The notes under the pieces: model-generated
The model's database searches: none
Told to the model about the DNA's origin: nothing
What the model saw: only the letters and a program-made list of their open reading frames with translations
Position numbers and translations under genes: made by a program
In this document: one piece after another, positions 6,368 to 8,302 of the stretch
How the letters are laid out: every line of letters begins with the position of its first letter
Position numbering within the stretch: position 1 is the first letter of the stretch
Assembly: GCA_021323155.1 (NCBI GenBank)
Contig: JAJTCI010000089.1
Coordinates: 1-8,302, forward strand
Direction: 5' to 3'
From: Chitinophagaceae bacterium
GTDB lineage: Bacteria; Bacteroidota; Bacteroidia; Chitinophagales; Chitinophagaceae
Length of the DNA stretch: 8,302 nt

Positions 6368-6859
6368 ATGAAAAAATTCTCAACCCTGGCCTTTATTTTA
6401 CTGGCCCTCAGCACAACCTCCTGTAAAAAACAAACCGTAAAAGAAACTTCCCTCGAAGGTGAGGTGGCGGTCAAATCTGCAATGACGGCCGGCCCCTGGG
6501 TCTTCCGCAATGAAGTAGTGGTGTACAGTCCCGACAACGTAGACCACGGCCCTTCAGAAGCATGTAAGACAGACGACACCTGGACCTTCGATCTCGCCGG
6601 CAGCGCCAATGTCACCTGGGGCACCAACGATTGCAGTCCTTTCACCGTACCCTCCGGCAGTTATGGCAGCTGGCAGTTGCTCTCTGACGGCACGATACTG
6701 AAAGTCTCCTACACAAGGGATATCCCGGGGCCTTTCCAGGCGGGGCAGGATGCTTACTGGAACGTTGACTTTATGTCAGCGAAGAAAATGGTACTCAAAC
6801 GGAAAGTGCAGGAGTATGGAAAGAGCTATACGCTGTATGATACCTATACAAGAAATTAA
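6368..6859 (+). CDS. Lipocalin-like domain lipoprotein
   Basis: The product is 163 residues. The signal MKKFSTLAFILLALSTTSC has lipobox T-T-S-C, placing lipidated Cys19 at the mature N-terminus, followed by lysine-rich CKKQTVKET. The mature part resembles the small lipocalin-like lipoproteins common in Bacteroidota: AGPWVFRNEVVVYS (41-54), DDTWTFDLAGSANVTWG (69-85), GSWQLLSDGTILKVSYT (100-116), WNVDFMSAKKMVLKRKV (131-147) and a terminal TLYDTYTRN. The pattern of short strands with W-x-L, LSDGT and MVLKRK fits a single beta-sheet barrel. Cys66 and Cys89 may pair. Ligand and role are unknown. The ATG at 6368 is chosen because it opens the signal peptide. The stop lies 15 bases before the next gene, suggesting one transcript with the beta-barrel and sigma genes. 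The lipocalin-like call rests on pattern recognition, not on a profile search. Confidence 0.72.
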   Translation: MKKFSTLAFILLALSTTSCKKQTVKETSLEGEVAVKSAMTAGPWVFRNEVVVYSPDNVDHGPSEACKTDDTWTFDLAGSANVTWGTNDCSPFTVPSGSYGSWQLLSDGTILKVSYTRDIPGPFQAGQDAYWNVDFMSAKKMVLKRKVQEYGKSYTLYDTYTRN

Positions 6860-6874
6860 CCCCTTGAAAACACG

Positions 6875-7618
6875 ATGAAATTATTATTGAGCATTTTTCT
6901 TTTATTGGTATCTGCCTCCCTGCATTCCCAGTCCTTCGTTGAAAAAGTATACCTGAATGACAGCATAACGGTATACGAAGGCCTCATCATTGAACAGGCA
7001 CCCACGCGGTACATTAAGATCGCCCGGAGCAGGGAAAAGGATACGATCACCGTTTACCTGAAAGACATCTGGAAATTGACGAAAGAATATCCCAAAGCGG
7101 ACACCACCAAACGGCAAACATCGCCTGCTACCAAACCCCTGTCTGCTACCGGTAAAGCGGTTTACCTGGAAGCCTTAGGCATCGGGGGACTCTACTCGCT
7201 GAACTTCGACACGAGGCTGGTGAAAGGAAAGCAGGATGGATGGGGTATCCGTGCCGGGCTTGAATACTGCCGCGTCCGAACGATCAACTATTATGGCGAT
7301 ACGCTGCAGCAGGATGTGTTCGGTCTGCCATTGATGGTGAATTACCTCCTGGGCAAAGGCAACAACTTTCTCGAACTCGGGCTGGGCGTCACATATTTTA
7401 TCAGGCGACCTAACGGCGAGTTGCTGAGCGAGCAGGAAGAATACACCATACCCAAACTCGGCATACGCCCCCCGGCTGTCCTGGGAAGTATGATGGTGGG
7501 GTATCGCTACGTACCCGAAGGAAAAGGAATGATGTTCGGCGCCTCGTTCAACCCCCTTCTCGGTAACAATTATGGTTATCCCTCTGTTGGACTAAAGATC
7601 GGTTATAAATTCAGCTGA
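6875..7618 (+). CDS. Exported protein with probable outer-membrane beta-barrel domain
   Basis: The product is 247 residues. Residues 1-18 are a signal peptide (MKLLLSIFLLLVSASLHS, cleavage likely before Gln19). Residues 20-70 form a small beta-rich unit (VYLNDSITVYEGLIIEQ, TRYIKIA, DTITVYLKDIWKLTKE). A Thr/Pro/Ser-rich linker (75-92) follows. From about 95 on, alternating strands appear: AVYLEALGIGGLYSLNFD, GWGIRAGLEYCRVR, FLELGLGVTYFI, AVLGSMMVGYRYV, MMFGASFNPLL and the terminal SVGLKIGYKFS. Alternating hydrophobic residues, aromatic belts and a C-terminal strand ending in Tyr-Lys-Phe-Ser point to an outer-membrane beta-barrel of roughly eight strands. A soluble beta protein is a less likely alternative. 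Specific function is unknown. The gene starts 15 bases after the lipocalin-like gene and its stop is only 3 bases before the sigma factor start, so the three are likely one operon. Confidence 0.75.
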   Translation: MKLLLSIFLLLVSASLHSQSFVEKVYLNDSITVYEGLIIEQAPTRYIKIARSREKDTITVYLKDIWKLTKEYPKADTTKRQTSPATKPLSATGKAVYLEALGIGGLYSLNFDTRLVKGKQDGWGIRAGLEYCRVRTINYYGDTLQQDVFGLPLMVNYLLGKGNNFLELGLGVTYFIRRPNGELLSEQEEYTIPKLGIRPPAVLGSMMVGYRYVPEGKGMMFGASFNPLLGNNYGYPSVGLKIGYKFS

Positions 7619-7621
7619 AGA

Positions 7622-8185
7622 ATGGAAGCTCAGGAACTGGAATATTGTATTGACAGGCTGGTGGCGGGCGACTCCCGCAGCCAGTCCGTCTTTTACAGGC
7701 ACTGCTATTTGGAGTTGATGAAGGTCTGCCTGCGCTACCACACCAACCAGGATGACGCGGCAGTGAGCTTCAACACCGCGATGCTCCAGGTGTTCCAGAA
7801 GATCGCCACCTACCGCCGCGAAGGCAACGTGATGGGCTGGGTGCGGCGCATCGTGGTTAATACCTGCATCAGCCAGTTGCGGAAGCAGGTCAACTTCCAG
7901 GCGAAAGAAGTGACCGAAGCGGAAGAGAACAACTTCTCCGTCGATCCTTCTGTATATGGTAATATAGACGTGCCGCAATTATTGAAGATGGTGCAGGACC
8001 TGCCCGGTGCTACACGCACGGTCTTCAACCTATTCGTGGTGGATGGATTCACACACCAGCAGATCGCGGAAGAGCTGAAGATCTCAACAGGCACCTCGCG
8101 ATGGCACCTGGCCAGCGCCCGCAACCTATTAAAAGAACAATTAATGAAACTGGATACTCATGAAACTGTTATTCTCCAGAAATAA
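7622..8185 (+). CDS. ECF-type (sigma-70 family, region 2 and 4) RNA polymerase sigma factor
   Basis: This 187-residue protein has the size and two-domain plan of extracytoplasmic-function sigma factors, which direct RNA polymerase to a limited set of promoters. Region 2 covers about 10-90: LVAGDSRSQSVFYRHCYLEL, then DDAAVSFNTAMLQVFQKIATYR, and the -10-binding helix MGWVRRIVVNTCISQLRK (71-88). A short linker (91-115) leads to region 4 (116-176) with LKMVQDLPGATRTVFNLFVV, DGFTHQQIAEEL and the recognition helix STGTSRWHLASARNLLKEQL. The region 4 segment is typical, including LPGATRTVF and TSRWHLASAR. The usual DxxQE-like stretch in region 2 is altered (DQDDAAVSF type), as in many Bacteroidota ECF factors. 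The ATG at 7622 follows the previous stop by 3 bases, which indicates translational coupling. Its last 26 bases overlap the next gene. Placement after envelope genes suggests control by an envelope signal; this is an inference. Confidence 0.92.
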   Translation: MEAQELEYCIDRLVAGDSRSQSVFYRHCYLELMKVCLRYHTNQDDAAVSFNTAMLQVFQKIATYRREGNVMGWVRRIVVNTCISQLRKQVNFQAKEVTEAEENNFSVDPSVYGNIDVPQLLKMVQDLPGATRTVFNLFVVDGFTHQQIAEELKISTGTSRWHLASARNLLKEQLMKLDTHETVILQK

Positions 8186-8302
8186 GGAAACGCGGTCTTT
8201 CGACGCGGCGATGAAAAACGCCCTCGAAGAAGTGCAGCCCGACGCGGTGATGGCGGAGCATTATTTTGACCAGTTTCAGCAGATGCAACAGGCGAATCAA
8301 AA
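8160..8302 (+). CDS. Hypothetical gene overlapping the sigma gene, N-terminal part (cut by window edge)
   Basis: An open frame starts at ATG 8160 inside the end of the sigma gene, in another frame with a 26-base overlap, and stays open to the last base (47 visible residues). It begins MKLLFSRNKETRSFDAAMKN and continues with ALEEVQPDAVMAEHYFDQFQ, which looks helical, charged and soluble. An in-frame TGA at 8145-8147 excludes any start further upstream except codons right before 8160, so the start is fixed. Overlap with a sigma factor is the usual arrangement of its regulator, so an anti-sigma factor is possible. However, no zinc-finger motif (HxxxCxxC) or membrane span can be seen in the available part. 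The product could also be another envelope or unrelated protein. Existence as a gene is likely; function is not assigned. Confidence 0.65.
   Translation, partial: MKLLFSRNKETRSFDAAMKNALEEVQPDAVMAEHYFDQFQQMQQANQ

Noticed and set aside
7592..8124. Minus-strand frames of 128 and 104 codons opposite the sigma gene
   Set aside because: They mirror the sigma factor coding sequence, which has clear region 2 and region 4 motifs; no independent support.
1..8302. tRNA, rRNA, CRISPR array, insertion sequence, phage, toxin-antitoxin or defence system
   Set aside because: No regularly spaced repeats, transposase or integrase motifs, paired terminal repeats, cloverleaf-like segments or known defence domains were seen on either strand.

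Overview
The window looks like chromosomal DNA from a member of the Bacteroidota, most likely close to Chitinophagaceae. This is an inference from gene style. Genes start at ATG with little or no Shine-Dalgarno sequence. Several intergenic stretches carry full or near matches to the Bacteroidota -7 box (TAnnTTTG). The region is rich in short lipoproteins, has an orphan hybrid histidine kinase, and has a divergent ECF sigma factor in a tight envelope cluster. No tRNA, rRNA, CRISPR array, insertion sequence or phage gene was seen.

Left part (1-848, minus strand): three same-direction genes are read from right to left. They are a 42-residue single-span membrane microprotein, a 69-residue hypothetical protein, and the first 120 residues of an exodeoxyribonuclease III / AP endonuclease that runs off the left edge. 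The 265 bases at 849-1113 hold no convincing gene but contain a clean inverted repeat just upstream of the microprotein.

Middle part (1114-5690): a META/HslJ-like lipoprotein (plus) converges, with no spacing at all, on an SMP-30/gluconolactonase-like beta-propeller lipoprotein (minus). Divergent from the latter is a 587-residue hybrid sensor kinase (six predicted membrane spans, HisKA, HATPase, receiver). The kinase converges on an exported S41-family (tail-specific-protease type) peptidase with 6 bases between stop codons.

Right part (5766-8302, plus strand): a lipoprotein of unknown function is divergent from the peptidase. After a 134-base gap comes a compact cluster: a lipocalin-like lipoprotein, an exported protein with a probable beta-barrel, an ECF-type sigma factor, and the start of another gene that overlaps the sigma gene by 26 bases and runs off the right edge. 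The last three are separated by 3 bases and then overlap, so they are very probably co-transcribed. The position of the last gene suggests a sigma regulator, but its visible 47 residues do not prove it.

Most products act in the envelope (four lipoproteins, one secreted peptidase, one probable outer-membrane protein, a membrane kinase, a membrane microprotein). The window is therefore best read as ordinary envelope and signalling genome content with several uncharacterised small proteins. I did not find a defence or mobile system.
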